Positions 15,828 through 24,005 of a stretch of 64,000 bases of DNA are shown here, piece by piece (within the stretch, counting starts at the first letter, position 1; each line of letters starts with the position of its first letter). Source of the DNA: Pseudomonas borbori. GTDB lineage: Bacteria; Pseudomonadota; Gammaproteobacteria; Pseudomonadales; Pseudomonadaceae. The position numbers and the translations under genes were made by a program. The notes under the pieces are model-generated. The model made no database searches. It was given only the letters and a program-made list of their open reading frames with translations, and had not been told where the DNA came from. The stretch spans positions 124,001 to 188,000 of the forward strand of contig NZ_FOWX01000003.1 of the NCBI RefSeq assembly GCF_900115555.1, read 5' to 3'.

Positions 15828-16817
15828 TCAAAGGAACGCGAAGAAGGTTCCGACGTTGTTTTTCAGCGCATTGCGATAGATTTTTTCGGCGGTGGTGTTG
15901 TCCTGGATGGCCATGCCGGTGGAGTCGAAGATGGTGATTTCTTCATCGTTCTCCCGGCCCGGCTTGGTGCCCAACAGAATCTCGCCGAGCTCGCCGTGGA
16001 TATCGTCCAGGGCGATGATCTTCTCGTTCAGCGGATGCCAGGTTTCCCCTTTGTCGATGCACTGCGAGATCGAGTCGTTGACGATCTTGGCGTGCCTGAA
16101 TATCTCGGGTTCGAACTCCTGCTTGCCTCTCATATCCGTGCCGATGGCGACGATGTGGGTGCCGGGTTTCACCCAGCTCGCCTCCACCAGTGGGCCTTTG
16201 CCACGGGTGGTGGTGATCAGGATATCCGCCTGTTCGACCGCCTCCTGCTTCGAATCGGCCAGGATCACGGGGATACCGAACTCCTCTTCGATATCCGCCT
16301 TGAAGCGCTCGCGCGTCTCCGGGTTTCTGCTCCAGGCATGGATCTCTTCGATCTGCATCACCAGGCTGATGGCGCGAATCTGCATCCGCGCCTGGTTGCC
16401 GGTGCCGATGCAGGTGACCTTCCTGGCGTTCTTTCTCGCCAGCGCCTTGACCGAGACGGCGCCGGATGCTCCGGTCCTGAGACCGGTGAGCAGACTGCCA
16501 TCCATTACGCAGATCAGCGCGCAGCTGTTGGCATCGAACAGCAGAGCGCTGCCCATGCCGTTGGGCACGCCATGCGCCGTCGGGTTATCGAGGAAGCCGC
16601 CGGAAGAGGCTTTCATCGAGATGATTTCATTGGTCTTGCAGTAGCCGACCTTGAAGTCGATCTCGCCACGCGGCTCCGGCAGATGGATGCCGATATAGTC
16701 GGGCTGTACCACCTGTCCGCCACTGAAGGCCTTGTAGGCCTCCTCCACCGTGCCGATGACCTCCTTCATGGAGATCAAGTTGCCGACTTGTTCTTTGCTG
16801 AGCAGCAAGGTTTTCAT
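15828..16817 (-). CDS. Ornithine cyclodeaminase/mu-crystallin-family protein
   Basis: A 329-residue OCD/mu-crystallin protein. The dinucleotide site is [15 protein letters not shown] near residue 145, and [19 protein letters not shown] and [13 protein letters not shown] are family blocks. Members include ornithine cyclodeaminase, alanine dehydrogenase, imine reductases (BhcD) and EutC. Codon use is somewhat richer in A/T and rarer codons than in neighbours. It sits between the DadA-like gene (96 bp upstream) and the dehydratase-like gene, so an imine made by the FAD enzyme or by the dehydratase is a plausible substrate; this is inference. Confidence 0.83.
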   Translation of the reverse strand: MKTLLLSKEQVGNLISMKEVIGTVEEAYKAFSGGQVVQPDYIGIHLPEPRGEIDFKVGYCKTNEIISMKASSGGFLDNPTAHGVPNGMGSALLFDANSCALICVMDGSLLTGLRTGASGAVSVKALARKNARKVTCIGTGNQARMQIRAISLVMQIEEIHAWSRNPETRERFKADIEEEFGIPVILADSKQEAVEQADILITTTRGKGPLVEASWVKPGTHIVAIGTDMRGKQEFEPEIFRHAKIVNDSISQCIDKGETWHPLNEKIIALDDIHGELGEILLGTKPGRENDEEITIFDSTGMAIQDNTTAEKIYRNALKNNVGTFFAFL

Positions 16818-16913
16818 CTACGGGATCTCTATGTTTTCTGGAGGAAATCGCCCCGACTCGATCTTGATTTCCATCACCGGGGTCGGCTATCACGAGCTAG
16901 CCATCGGCAAAGC

Positions 16914-18236
16914 TCAGATCGCGCCTACTTCCATCTTCGAGCCATCGTTCAAGCGCGACAGGCGGAACGGTTTGGGGTCGACACAGGGCGTATCGTTGGC
17001 GACCAGGTCAGCCGCCAAGTGGCCGATCCCCGGCCCCAGGCCGAACCCATGCCCGGAACAGCCCGCCGCCAGGAAGAAGCCTGACACCCCGTCCACGGCG
17101 GAGATCACCGGCACTGCATCGGGCGTGAAATCCACGTAGCCTCCCCAGGCCTCGGCCACGTCGATGTTCGCCAGTGCCGGGAAGCGCGTTCTGACCCGCT
17201 TGAGAATCTCGGCAACGGCCTCGGGCCGGGCCTCGGGATCGAGCACACGGGTACGCTCGAACGCGGAGGGTTTATCCGAACCCCAGCCTGCCAACCCTTC
17301 CGGGCCGTGGATGAAGGACTCACCGATGCCGAATTCCATGGCGGCCAAGCGCTTTATGAACATGGGCATGAAGGCCTTCCCATAGCGCATGCCCTGCGGC
17401 GTGATGTCGAGCCGAGCCTTGCCGCTGATGGCAATCGTATAACTGCCGTCGAGGCGGCGGGTGAGCGCGAAATCCGGCGTGTAGATCGCATCTCCGAGGT
17501 TCGGCGCCGGGCGCGTCCGCAGGGCGGTCTGGCGCACGCTCGCTTGTGGAAAGCGCAGCCCGTGACGTCGACAGAACGCCGATGCCCAGGCGCCGGCGGC
17601 ACACAGGACCGCATGGGTGCGGATGACCCCTCTCTCGGTGATCACACCGGTCACCGCGCCGTTGGTGATGTCGAGACCGTAGGCGGCGCAGTTCTGGTGG
17701 ATGCTCGCACCAAGCGCCCGCGCGCCCTCGGCGATCCCCGGCGCAGCGAGCGCGGGCTCCGCCTTGCCGTCATCGACCGAGTGGATGCCGCCCAGCCATT
17801 GCCGCCCCGCCGCCGGGATCTCGGCTGTGGCCTCCGCGGGGCTCAGCATCCGCGTATTGATATCGAACTGGCGCGCCGTCTCCTGCCATGCATCCCATTC
17901 GGCGAGTTGCTTGGCATCGTGAGTGGCGTACTTGAGGCCGCAGCGGCGAAAGCCGAGATCGATACCGGTCTGCGCGGTGAGCTCGTCCCATAGCCGCAAG
18001 GCTATGCCTGACAGCGGCAGCTCGCGGGCATCGCGGTTCTGCTGACGGCACCAACCCCAGTTGCGGCTCGACTGTTCGCAGCCGACATTGCCCTTCTCGA
18101 TAAGAGCGACCGAGAGCCCCCGTTTTGCCAGGAAATAGGCGGCGGTAGCGCCGATGATGCCGCCGCCGATGATCACGGCATCGGCATGGGCAGGAAGCTT
18201 TTCGTCGCTGTGGATGCGTTTTATCGAGGGAGACAT
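16914..18236 (-). CDS. DadA-like FAD-dependent amino-acid oxidoreductase 1
   Basis: A 440-residue D-amino-acid dehydrogenase/glycine-oxidase-fold flavoprotein. AVIIGGGIIGATAAYFLAKR binds FAD, and RNWGWCRQQNRDARELPLS is shared almost exactly with the protein at 21878-23203. The C-terminal GCSGHGFGLGPGIG is the second FAD contact. It lacks a signal peptide, so it faces the cytoplasm, possibly membrane-associated. The ATG at 18236 has no good ribosome binding site, so the start is less certain. It leads a unit with the cyclodeaminase-like and dehydratase-like genes. Module C lies 87 bp upstream. Confidence 0.85.
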   Translation of the reverse strand: MSPSIKRIHSDEKLPAHADAVIIGGGIIGATAAYFLAKRGLSVALIEKGNVGCEQSSRNWGWCRQQNRDARELPLSGIALRLWDELTAQTGIDLGFRRCGLKYATHDAKQLAEWDAWQETARQFDINTRMLSPAEATAEIPAAGRQWLGGIHSVDDGKAEPALAAPGIAEGARALGASIHQNCAAYGLDITNGAVTGVITERGVIRTHAVLCAAGAWASAFCRRHGLRFPQASVRQTALRTRPAPNLGDAIYTPDFALTRRLDGSYTIAISGKARLDITPQGMRYGKAFMPMFIKRLAAMEFGIGESFIHGPEGLAGWGSDKPSAFERTRVLDPEARPEAVAEILKRVRTRFPALANIDVAEAWGGYVDFTPDAVPVISAVDGVSGFFLAAGCSGHGFGLGPGIGHLAADLVANDTPCVDPKPFRLSRLNDGSKMEVGAI

Positions 18237-18322
18237 GCCAGGAATCTCATCTGATTATGGGTTAGCAGGCCGTTGGAAAATCCAGGCGAGGCCACTTGGA
18301 TGGTCAAGAGCCCATTAGCGAT

Positions 18323-18428
18323 CATTACGCCATGTATCGCATGCGAAGCCGTCTCGTTTTCACGCCACTGAATCGCAGAAAAGTTTGTATTGATGGCTTG
18401 GCACAGCACGATTTGCCAACCGCTCGAG
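18323..18428 (-). repeat. Upstream module C, copy 1
   Basis: A 106-bp segment alignable without gaps to 21353-21458, with roughly 80 to 85 percent identity by eye. The two share cattacgcca, gccgtctcgttttcacgcc, agaaaagtt-gtattga and cagcacgat-tgcc. It lies upstream of the DadA-like gene and just past the stop of the racemase-like gene. Confidence 0.75.
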
Positions 18429-18431
18429 TAG

Positions 18432-19112
18432 TCACTGGCTCTTGGTACCGTCGGGGCATTCGGTGCAGAACCTGACGATCTCCCCTATCAGCAACGGCGG
18501 GCTCGCCAGCACGCGACAGCTCAGATCCGCGGCAAGCGCGTCGCGCAAGTGCGCCAGCGATGCCTGAGCAAGCACCAGCACATCCACCTCGTTGGAAATC
18601 TCGCTAGCCGCCTCATAAAGAATTGCGTCATGCCGCGCACGATCACCGGCCACTAGCGCCTGATAGGCCTCGGGGCGCAGCACCGTCTTGATCGTGATGT
18701 CGCGCCCTTGCTCTGCGGCATGTGCGTGCAGTAGTGCGCTGCTCGGTTCGACCGTGCTGGCTGCCGTGCACAACAGGCCGATGCGCGGGCCGCTGCATAC
18801 CGCTTGCGCTGCCATCGGGTCATCGATCTTGAGGATCGGCTGCGGCACGATGCGCCGCGCGATATCGACGGCCGGAGATGTCGACGAACAGGTGACGACG
18901 ATCAAGTCGGGCTGCGCGTCCGCAGCCAGCACGATCTGATCGATCACACGCCGGTAGACCAGTGGCTGCGGCGCGCCGCGCAACAGGTCCTGCAACAGGC
19001 TTTCGTTAAGAATGTGGAAGCAGTCGGCGGTGGGCATCTCGGCGCGCATGCGCGCCCTGAAATCCTCGATCAGGAAACCGACGGTATGGATAAAGGCAAT
19101 GCGCTTGGTCAT
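18432..19112 (-). CDS. Asp/Glu-racemase-superfamily protein with one catalytic cysteine
   Basis: A 226-residue protein of the aspartate/glutamate/hydantoin racemase fold. The first catalytic Cys is present in VVTCSSTSP, but at the second site, where racemases have a GCT-like motif, it reads LVLAQASLAHL with Ala. One-cysteine members are not two-base racemases; some are decarboxylases or isomerases. It follows OtnC by 29 bp and is the last gene of the OtnK-OtnC unit. EutA of hydroxyectoine clusters belongs to the same superfamily. Function not assigned. Confidence 0.75.
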   Translation of the reverse strand: MTKRIAFIHTVGFLIEDFRARMRAEMPTADCFHILNESLLQDLLRGAPQPLVYRRVIDQIVLAADAQPDLIVVTCSSTSPAVDIARRIVPQPILKIDDPMAAQAVCSGPRIGLLCTAASTVEPSSALLHAHAAEQGRDITIKTVLRPEAYQALVAGDRARHDAILYEAASEISNEVDVLVLAQASLAHLRDALAADLSCRVLASPPLLIGEIVRFCTECPDGTKSQ

Positions 19113-19141
19113 TCAGAACTCTCCTGCAAGCATGGTGTTTC

Positions 19142-19804
19142 CTAGATCTCGAGCTTGAAGACCGACTTGAGCTCTTCGATCTGCTCCGCGTTCAAAGGGC
19201 TGGTCGGCGTATTGCGCAGCATCAGGAACAGCTTGGCCGTCTCTTCCAGTTCCTCCGTCGCGTAGACGGCCGCTTCGAGCGAGGTACCGGAAACCACCGG
19301 TCCGTGGTTGGCAAGCAGCACAGCACAATGCTTGCCCGCAAGGCCGCGAATCGCCTCGCCGAGCGCAGGGTCGCCGGGGCGGTGATAGGGAATCAGCGGC
19401 AGGCGGCCGACCTTCATCACGAAGTACGCCGTCAAGGGCGGGATGCAATCGTCATGGTTCAGGCCGCACATGCAGGAAACGGCGGCGGAATGCGTGGAAT
19501 GCAGGTGCACGATAGCGCCCGCGCCCGCACGCTCCTCGTACATCGCTCGATGTAGGAAAGCTTCCTTGGAGGGCGCATCGCCGTTGACGTGACGGCCGTT
19601 CCAGTCGAGCTTAGCCAGGCGTGCCGGATCGAGGCTACCGAGGCAGACATTGGTCGGCGTCAGCAACCAGCCGTCGTCCAACCGCACGCTGATGTTGCCG
19701 CTGCTGCCGGCGGTCAAACCGCGGTCGAATAGCGAGCGCCCGAAGCGGACGATCTCTTCGCGCAATGCGGCTTCGTCGCGGCCGGTGGAAATCATGATGC
19801 TCAT
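19142..19804 (-). CDS. otnC: 3-oxo-tetronate 4-phosphate decarboxylase, class II aldolase family
   Basis: A 220-residue class II aldolase/adducin-fold protein. GSSGNISVR binds substrate phosphate, metal ligands are in IVHLHSTHSA and LLANHGPV, and lengths match OtnC. OtnC decarboxylates 3-oxo-tetronate 4-phosphate to dihydroxyacetone phosphate. I chose the ATG at 19804, which overlaps the stop of the kinase gene (ATGA). The kinase next to it supports the assignment over L-fuculose-phosphate aldolase. Confidence 0.85.
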   Translation of the reverse strand: MSIMISTGRDEAALREEIVRFGRSLFDRGLTAGSSGNISVRLDDGWLLTPTNVCLGSLDPARLAKLDWNGRHVNGDAPSKEAFLHRAMYEERAGAGAIVHLHSTHSAAVSCMCGLNHDDCIPPLTAYFVMKVGRLPLIPYHRPGDPALGEAIRGLAGKHCAVLLANHGPVVSGTSLEAAVYATEELEETAKLFLMLRNTPTSPLNAEQIEELKSVFKLEI

Positions 19805-21075
19805 TGCAGTTTCTCCCAGGCCTTGAGGAAGAAATCCTCGCTGCCGAAATTGCCGGACTTGAGTGCCAGCGCCAGCGGTTGCCTGCCGTCGTCGTGCAGG
19901 GTGCTGGTCCACGGCACGCTAGGATCGATTTCGCTGCCGATGCGTAATCCCTTCACGCCGAGCGCCTTGACCACCGCGCCGGAAGTCTCGCCGCCAGCCA
20001 CGAGCATCTGGCCCACGCCAAGCCGTATCAGCCCGCTCGCGATTTCCGCCAGCGCGTTTTCCACCAGTTCGCCTGCATGCGCCACGCCGAGTTCGGCCTG
20101 CACCTCCCTGACCGTATCCGGTGTGGCCGTGGCATAGATCAATACCGGTTGCTGCGCGATGCGCGCGCTCGCCCAGTCGAGCGCGGCGGCAACGAGGTCC
20201 TCGCCGCGCTCCAGCCGCAACGGATCGATACCGAACGAGGGGAAGGACGCGCGCATCACTTGCACCTGCTGCTGCGTGGCCACCGAACAACTGCCCGAGA
20301 TCACGGCGCGCAAACCGCCAGTCTTCGGCAGCGCATCGGCAACGACGTTCTCGGCAAGCAGGCCGCTGCGGCGAAAGTTCTGCGGCAAGCCGAGCGCGAT
20401 GCCGGAGCCACCAGTCACTAGCGGCAGATCGACACAGGCCGCGCCGATCGCGTCGAGATCCGCATTGGACAGCGCATCGACTATGGCCAAACCGTGGCCC
20501 TGCTGGCGCAGCGCGTCGAAGCATTCGCGGATCGCCGCATCGCCCCTGCTCACCGTTGCGTAATCGACGAGGCCGATCTTGCGCTGCGCCTGCCGCTGCA
20601 GCACGCGCACCAGGTTCGCATCGGTCATCGGTGTCAACGGGTGGTTGCACATGCCGGACTCGGAAAGCGGCACATCGCCGACGAACAGATGGCCCTTGTA
20701 GAGGGTACGTCCATTGGCGGGCAGGGCCGGACAGGCGATAGTGAAATCGGTGTCCAGCGCCTGCATCAAGGCTTCGGCGACGGGGCCAATGTTGCCGCGC
20801 GGCGTGGAATCGAAGGTCGAGCAATATTTGAAGTAGAACTGCCGGCAGCCTGCCTGCCGCAACCAGCGCAACGCGGCAAGCGACTCCGCCACCGCATCCT
20901 CGACCGGACTGGTACGCGACTTCAACGCGATCACCACCGCGTCGACATCAGCGGGTAGCGGACCGTCCGGCACGCCGATCAATTGCACGGTGCGCATACC
21001 CGCCTTCACCAGCGCGCCGGCGAGGTCCGTGCCGCCGGTGAAATCGTCCGCGATGCAACCCAGCAGCGCTGTCAT
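19801..21075 (-). CDS. otnK: 3-oxo-tetronate kinase, four-carbon acid sugar kinase family
   Basis: A 424-residue DUF1537-family kinase. The N-terminal acid-sugar domain starts GCIADDFTGGTDLAGAL, and the C-terminal nucleotide domain has LVAGGETSGAVVKALG. OtnK phosphorylates 3-oxo-tetronates derived from C4 sugar acids such as threonate or erythronate. The ATG at 21075 overlaps the TGA of a short upstream frame (a ferredoxin-subunit stub), with an AGG box inside that frame. The oxidising dehydrogenase (LtnD/DenD type) and isomerase (OtnI) that normally accompany OtnK/OtnC are not in the window, so the 3-oxo-acid must come from elsewhere or from an island enzyme. Confidence 0.87.
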   Translation of the reverse strand: MTALLGCIADDFTGGTDLAGALVKAGMRTVQLIGVPDGPLPADVDAVVIALKSRTSPVEDAVAESLAALRWLRQAGCRQFYFKYCSTFDSTPRGNIGPVAEALMQALDTDFTIACPALPANGRTLYKGHLFVGDVPLSESGMCNHPLTPMTDANLVRVLQRQAQRKIGLVDYATVSRGDAAIRECFDALRQQGHGLAIVDALSNADLDAIGAACVDLPLVTGGSGIALGLPQNFRRSGLLAENVVADALPKTGGLRAVISGSCSVATQQQVQVMRASFPSFGIDPLRLERGEDLVAAALDWASARIAQQPVLIYATATPDTVREVQAELGVAHAGELVENALAEIASGLIRLGVGQMLVAGGETSGAVVKALGVKGLRIGSEIDPSVPWTSTLHDDGRQPLALALKSGNFGSEDFFLKAWEKLQ

Positions 21076-21215
21076 GGCCTGTCCCTCAGGATGTCGCCGG
21101 CAAAGGTTGCTGTTTGCCCGTCGATGTCCAGGCGCACGCACGAGCGGTTGGTTTCCGCCAGACAAGTAAATCGGTGGTTGAAAACAACCGTCTTCGCTGT
21201 CGCAGGGTTAATCAT
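21068..21215 (-). pseudogene. Truncated HcnA-like ferredoxin subunit stub upstream of otnK
   Basis: A 48-codon minus-strand frame starting at 21215. It reads NHRFTCLAETNRSCVRLDID then GQTATFAGDIL, matching the first 35 residues of the HcnA-like protein at 14114-14422 (NHRFTRLAETSRIPVRLVID). It then ends with a stop that overlaps the otnK start codon. All ligand cysteines of the [2Fe-2S] site are missing. It is either a decayed gene copy joined to otnK by deletion, or a retained leader peptide that couples otnK translation. Confidence 0.8.
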
Positions 21216-21352
21216 GTTCTCGTCTCCATGTTCAACGAATTCTCACCGCCGGAGGCCGCATGCTTCGCTCGACGAACAGGCTCTTGCCCAGGGTCTGGAA
21301 GCATGCTTTCGCCTCTGAGAGCCGATTTTGCGTGGCGCGTATTCGTGTGTTT

Positions 21353-21458
21353 CATTACGCCACGCATCACCTACGAGGCCGTCTCGTTTTCACGCCCCCG
21401 ACTCGAAGAAAAGTTCGTATTGACGGCTTAGCGCAGCACGATCTGCCGGCCGCTCGAG
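21353..21458 (-). repeat. Upstream module C, copy 2
   Basis: Counterpart of 18323-18428, same length and orientation. It lies 138 bp upstream of the stub-otnK-otnC unit on the minus strand. On the opposite strand it is also upstream of the second DadA-like gene. Confidence 0.75.
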
Positions 21459-21877
21459 CGATCGACAAACAGGCGCTCGATGAGGTAGTTCGCTGCGCAT
21501 ACCAGGCATGCCAAGCCGTTGCCGGTCTGTTGCAGAGGGCGCCCAGGGTTGCCTCCAGGCGCTGGATCTTGCGCGGGATATCGTCGCCCCTTGGCACACA
21601 GACATGGTGGATAAGAACCTGAGTTACCAGGGACGCTGAATGGTGCGACGCCCGCAGCACAAACTTCCGAGCTCGCCCTCGAAAACGCCCGATTCTGCGA
21701 TTGCGCACGCCAAATACGACAACCCACTTCGGGCCGAGCTACCTAATATGGATTCAACGCAACGGTATCGGCGAACAGGCCGATACTTGCCGCAGCCTAT
21801 TCCGCGGCTCCAAATCGCCCCAACAGCATTGCTCGCTGCAAAGCCATCAAACAAAGGCTTCACCCCAGGAGAACAGA
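21459..21877. other. Intergenic region upstream of the second DadA-like gene
   Basis: No convincing gene. A minus-strand open frame ending near 21431 has protein-like composition (LIERLFVDRSSGRQIVLR at its end) but no start, ribosome binding site or family that I recognise; it may be the 3' end of a lost gene. The plus-strand promoter of 21878-23203 should lie here. Confidence 0.4.
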
Positions 21878-23203
21878 ATGCCGGCTCCCTTGATCACCAT
21901 TGCGTCCACACCGGAGCTACCAGAAAGCGCCGATGCCGTCGTCATCGGCGGCGGCATCATCGGCGTATGCGCCGCCTATTACATGGCCCGTCAGGGTATG
22001 AGTGTTGCTGTCCTCGAGAAGGGCCGCATAGGCGCCGAGCAATCCAGTCGCAACTGGGGTTGGTGCCGCCAGCAGAACCGCGACGCACGCGAGCTGCCGT
22101 TGTCCACCAAGAGTCTCGCGCTCTGGGAGGAGATCACCGCCGACCTCGACGAGGACCTCGGTTTCCGCCGCTGCGGCTTGCTCTACCTGTCGGATAACCA
22201 GGCCGAGTTGGACGGCTGGGCGAAATGGCGCGACTTCGCGATCACCCAGGGCGTTACCACCCATATGCTGAGCGGCGCCGAAGCCACGCAACGCGGCGCG
22301 GCGACCGGCAAGCCCTGGCTGGGCGGGGTGTTTTCGCCATCCGACGGCATCGCCGATCCGGCGCGGGCCGCGCCGCTGATCGCCAAGGGCGTGCTCAAAC
22401 ATGGCGGCTCGCTGCATCAGTTCTGCGCCGCCCGCGGTATCGAGACCGAGGCGGGCCGGGTGTCGGGAGTGATTACCGAAAAGGGCGTAATCAAGACCCG
22501 GCAGGTGGTGATGGCCGGCGGTGCCTGGGCCTCCTCCTTCTGTGCCCAGCTCGGCATTCGCTTTCCGCAGGCGTCGATACGCTCCAGCATCCTGTCGGTC
22601 ATGCCGGGGGCCCAGGGGATTCCCGATGCCCTGCATACCAGCGAGGTGACCGTCACCCGGCGCGGCGACGGCGGCTATACCCTGGCCATTTCCGGCCGGG
22701 CCTGCGTGGATCCGACGCCGCAGCAACTGCGCTTCGCCTCGTATTTCCTGCCGATGTTCGCCAAGCGCTGGCAGATGCTCTCCCCCGGCGATCTGCAGGG
22801 TTGGCAGTACGGCCACGAGACGCGCAGCAAATGGGCGCTCGACCGGCCTACACCGATGGAGCGCGTGCGTATCCTCGATCCGCGCCCGTCGGAGGCGATC
22901 CTCAGGGATACCCTCGCCCGCGCCCGGCGCCTGTTGCCCGCCCTGGGCAGCGTGCCGGTTCAGGCAGGTTGGGCCGGCTATATCGACAGCACCCCGGACG
23001 GTGTGCCGGTGATCGACCAAGCGCAAAACCTGCCCGGTTTCATTCTGGCCGCCGGCTTCTCGGGCCACGGTTTCGGCATCGGCCCCGGCGCCGGGCGCCT
23101 GATTGCCGAACTGGCGACGGGCAAGACGCCGTTTGTGGACCACACTCAATACACCCTCGCCCGTCTGAACAAAGGGGCTTGGGGTAAGGTTTCCGACTTC
23201 TAA
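21878..23203 (+). CDS. DadA-like FAD-dependent amino-acid oxidoreductase 2
   Basis: A 441-residue paralogue of the protein at 16914-18236 on the opposite strand. FAD site AVVIGGGIIGVCAAYYMARQ, the shared RNWGWCRQQNRDARELPLS block, and C-terminal GFSGHGFGIGPGAG. The ATG at 21878 has an AGGAG box; the frame is open upstream without homology. It is a single-gene unit with its own terminator and is followed by an OprD-family porin, a combination that fits uptake and oxidation of an amino acid. Substrate unknown. Confidence 0.86.
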   Translation: MPAPLITIASTPELPESADAVVIGGGIIGVCAAYYMARQGMSVAVLEKGRIGAEQSSRNWGWCRQQNRDARELPLSTKSLALWEEITADLDEDLGFRRCGLLYLSDNQAELDGWAKWRDFAITQGVTTHMLSGAEATQRGAATGKPWLGGVFSPSDGIADPARAAPLIAKGVLKHGGSLHQFCAARGIETEAGRVSGVITEKGVIKTRQVVMAGGAWASSFCAQLGIRFPQASIRSSILSVMPGAQGIPDALHTSEVTVTRRGDGGYTLAISGRACVDPTPQQLRFASYFLPMFAKRWQMLSPGDLQGWQYGHETRSKWALDRPTPMERVRILDPRPSEAILRDTLARARRLLPALGSVPVQAGWAGYIDSTPDGVPVIDQAQNLPGFILAAGFSGHGFGIGPGAGRLIAELATGKTPFVDHTQYTLARLNKGAWGKVSDF

Positions 23204-23222
23204 CAGTCTTCCCTCGCTGTTT

Positions 23223-23249
23223 GGGTGGGAGCCTTGCTCCCGTCTTTTT
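23223..23249 (+). terminator. Terminator of the second DadA-like gene
   Basis: Stem GGGAGC / GCTCCC with a CTT loop, then GTCTTTTT, 20 bp past the stop at 23203. Confidence 0.8.
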
Positions 23250-23344
23250 CCTTATTCAGCTCAACACCACTCGCAGAAAAGTCGACAGCTCGAACGAGCG
23301 ACCGCCTATCAGGCTTTCATAGGCGAACCGATCAAGCGCGAGTT

Positions 23345-23405
23345 CCGATGCAGTGGACACCGCCCAACCATTGCCGCCCCAGATACCGCCCGCCGATGTC
23401 GTCGC
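23345..23405 (-). pseudogene. Fragment of a third DadA-like oxidoreductase
   Basis: The minus strand reads GRQWLGGVHCI, matching GRQWLGGIHSV of the protein at 16914-18236. At DNA level 23352-23380 matches 17780-17808 at about 26 of 29 positions. No full reading frame extends from it. It appears to be debris of a duplicated oxidoreductase gene. Confidence 0.55.
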
Positions 23406-24005
23406 CATGCCTGGCCCACCTCACGGGCGAAGCGTGCGAACAACCGCTTTCCTGACGACCCTCCGCGCAGACAAGCAGAAAGGCCCAGTTAACGGGCATG
23501 CCCGCCACCCTCATCCGGCTGACGCACTCGGTTCAATACGGCGATTTCAACGCCCCCGACGAGCGCTGCATGGCGATCCGCTACGACCTGCTTCGGCGCG
23601 CGACCTTCCCTCATAGCCCGCTCTGATAGCGACGCCGGCAAAGCCAATCCAGATCCGAACCCTGCCTACCTCGGCTGGGCCGATGGCGACAAAAAAATCG
23701 GCCTGATATCGATTCTTTCCTAGCGCTTTTCAAACCTTCGCCATGCCTTTCCGGCTCAGGACTTTCGCCTCCGGGCAAAAAAACAGCCAAGCAGTTACTG
23801 CTGATAGCGAGCCCCGTCCAGGTAAAAAATACGGCCTACAGAAGCGCTACTTGAGGAATCTACCGAATTGTCTTCAGCCTCTTGCCAGGCCCCGGCACCA
23901 GTGGGATACAGACGCCGCGCCTTGGGCGAGCCCTGCCCGGCCGCGCCAGTTCTGCAGCGGTTCTTCTGAACGGCTACGCGAATAATAAAACCTATGGAGT
24001 AGACC
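23406..24005. other. Intergenic region before the OprD porin
   Basis: No intact gene. A short plus-strand frame at 23498-23626 has no ribosome binding site and no recognised family. Bases 23790-23925 hold the porin upstream region, which resembles that of the GNAT gene. Confidence 0.45.
23882..23910 (+). promoter_or_regulatory. Predicted promoter of the OprD-type porin
   Basis: TTGCCA, 17 bp, then GATACA preceded by TGG. The same arrangement, with the surrounding sequence conserved, occurs at 25586-25614 upstream of the GNAT gene. The -35 matches TTGACA at five of six positions; the -10 is poor, so an activator may be needed. Confidence 0.5.

Noticed and set aside
1-23250. Ectoine/hydroxyectoine catabolic cluster
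   Set aside because: AsnC regulator, class III PLP enzyme, aldehyde dehydrogenase, EutB/EutC-like pair and EutA-like fold all occur, but the defining ectoine hydrolase (M24-like) and deacetylase (M20-like) genes and any ectoine transporter are missing, and the PLP enzyme has a phospholyase motif.
23498-23626. Short plus-strand frame after the DadA-like gene
   Set aside because: No ribosome binding site and no recognised family; it stops after about 42 codons in a region of gene debris.
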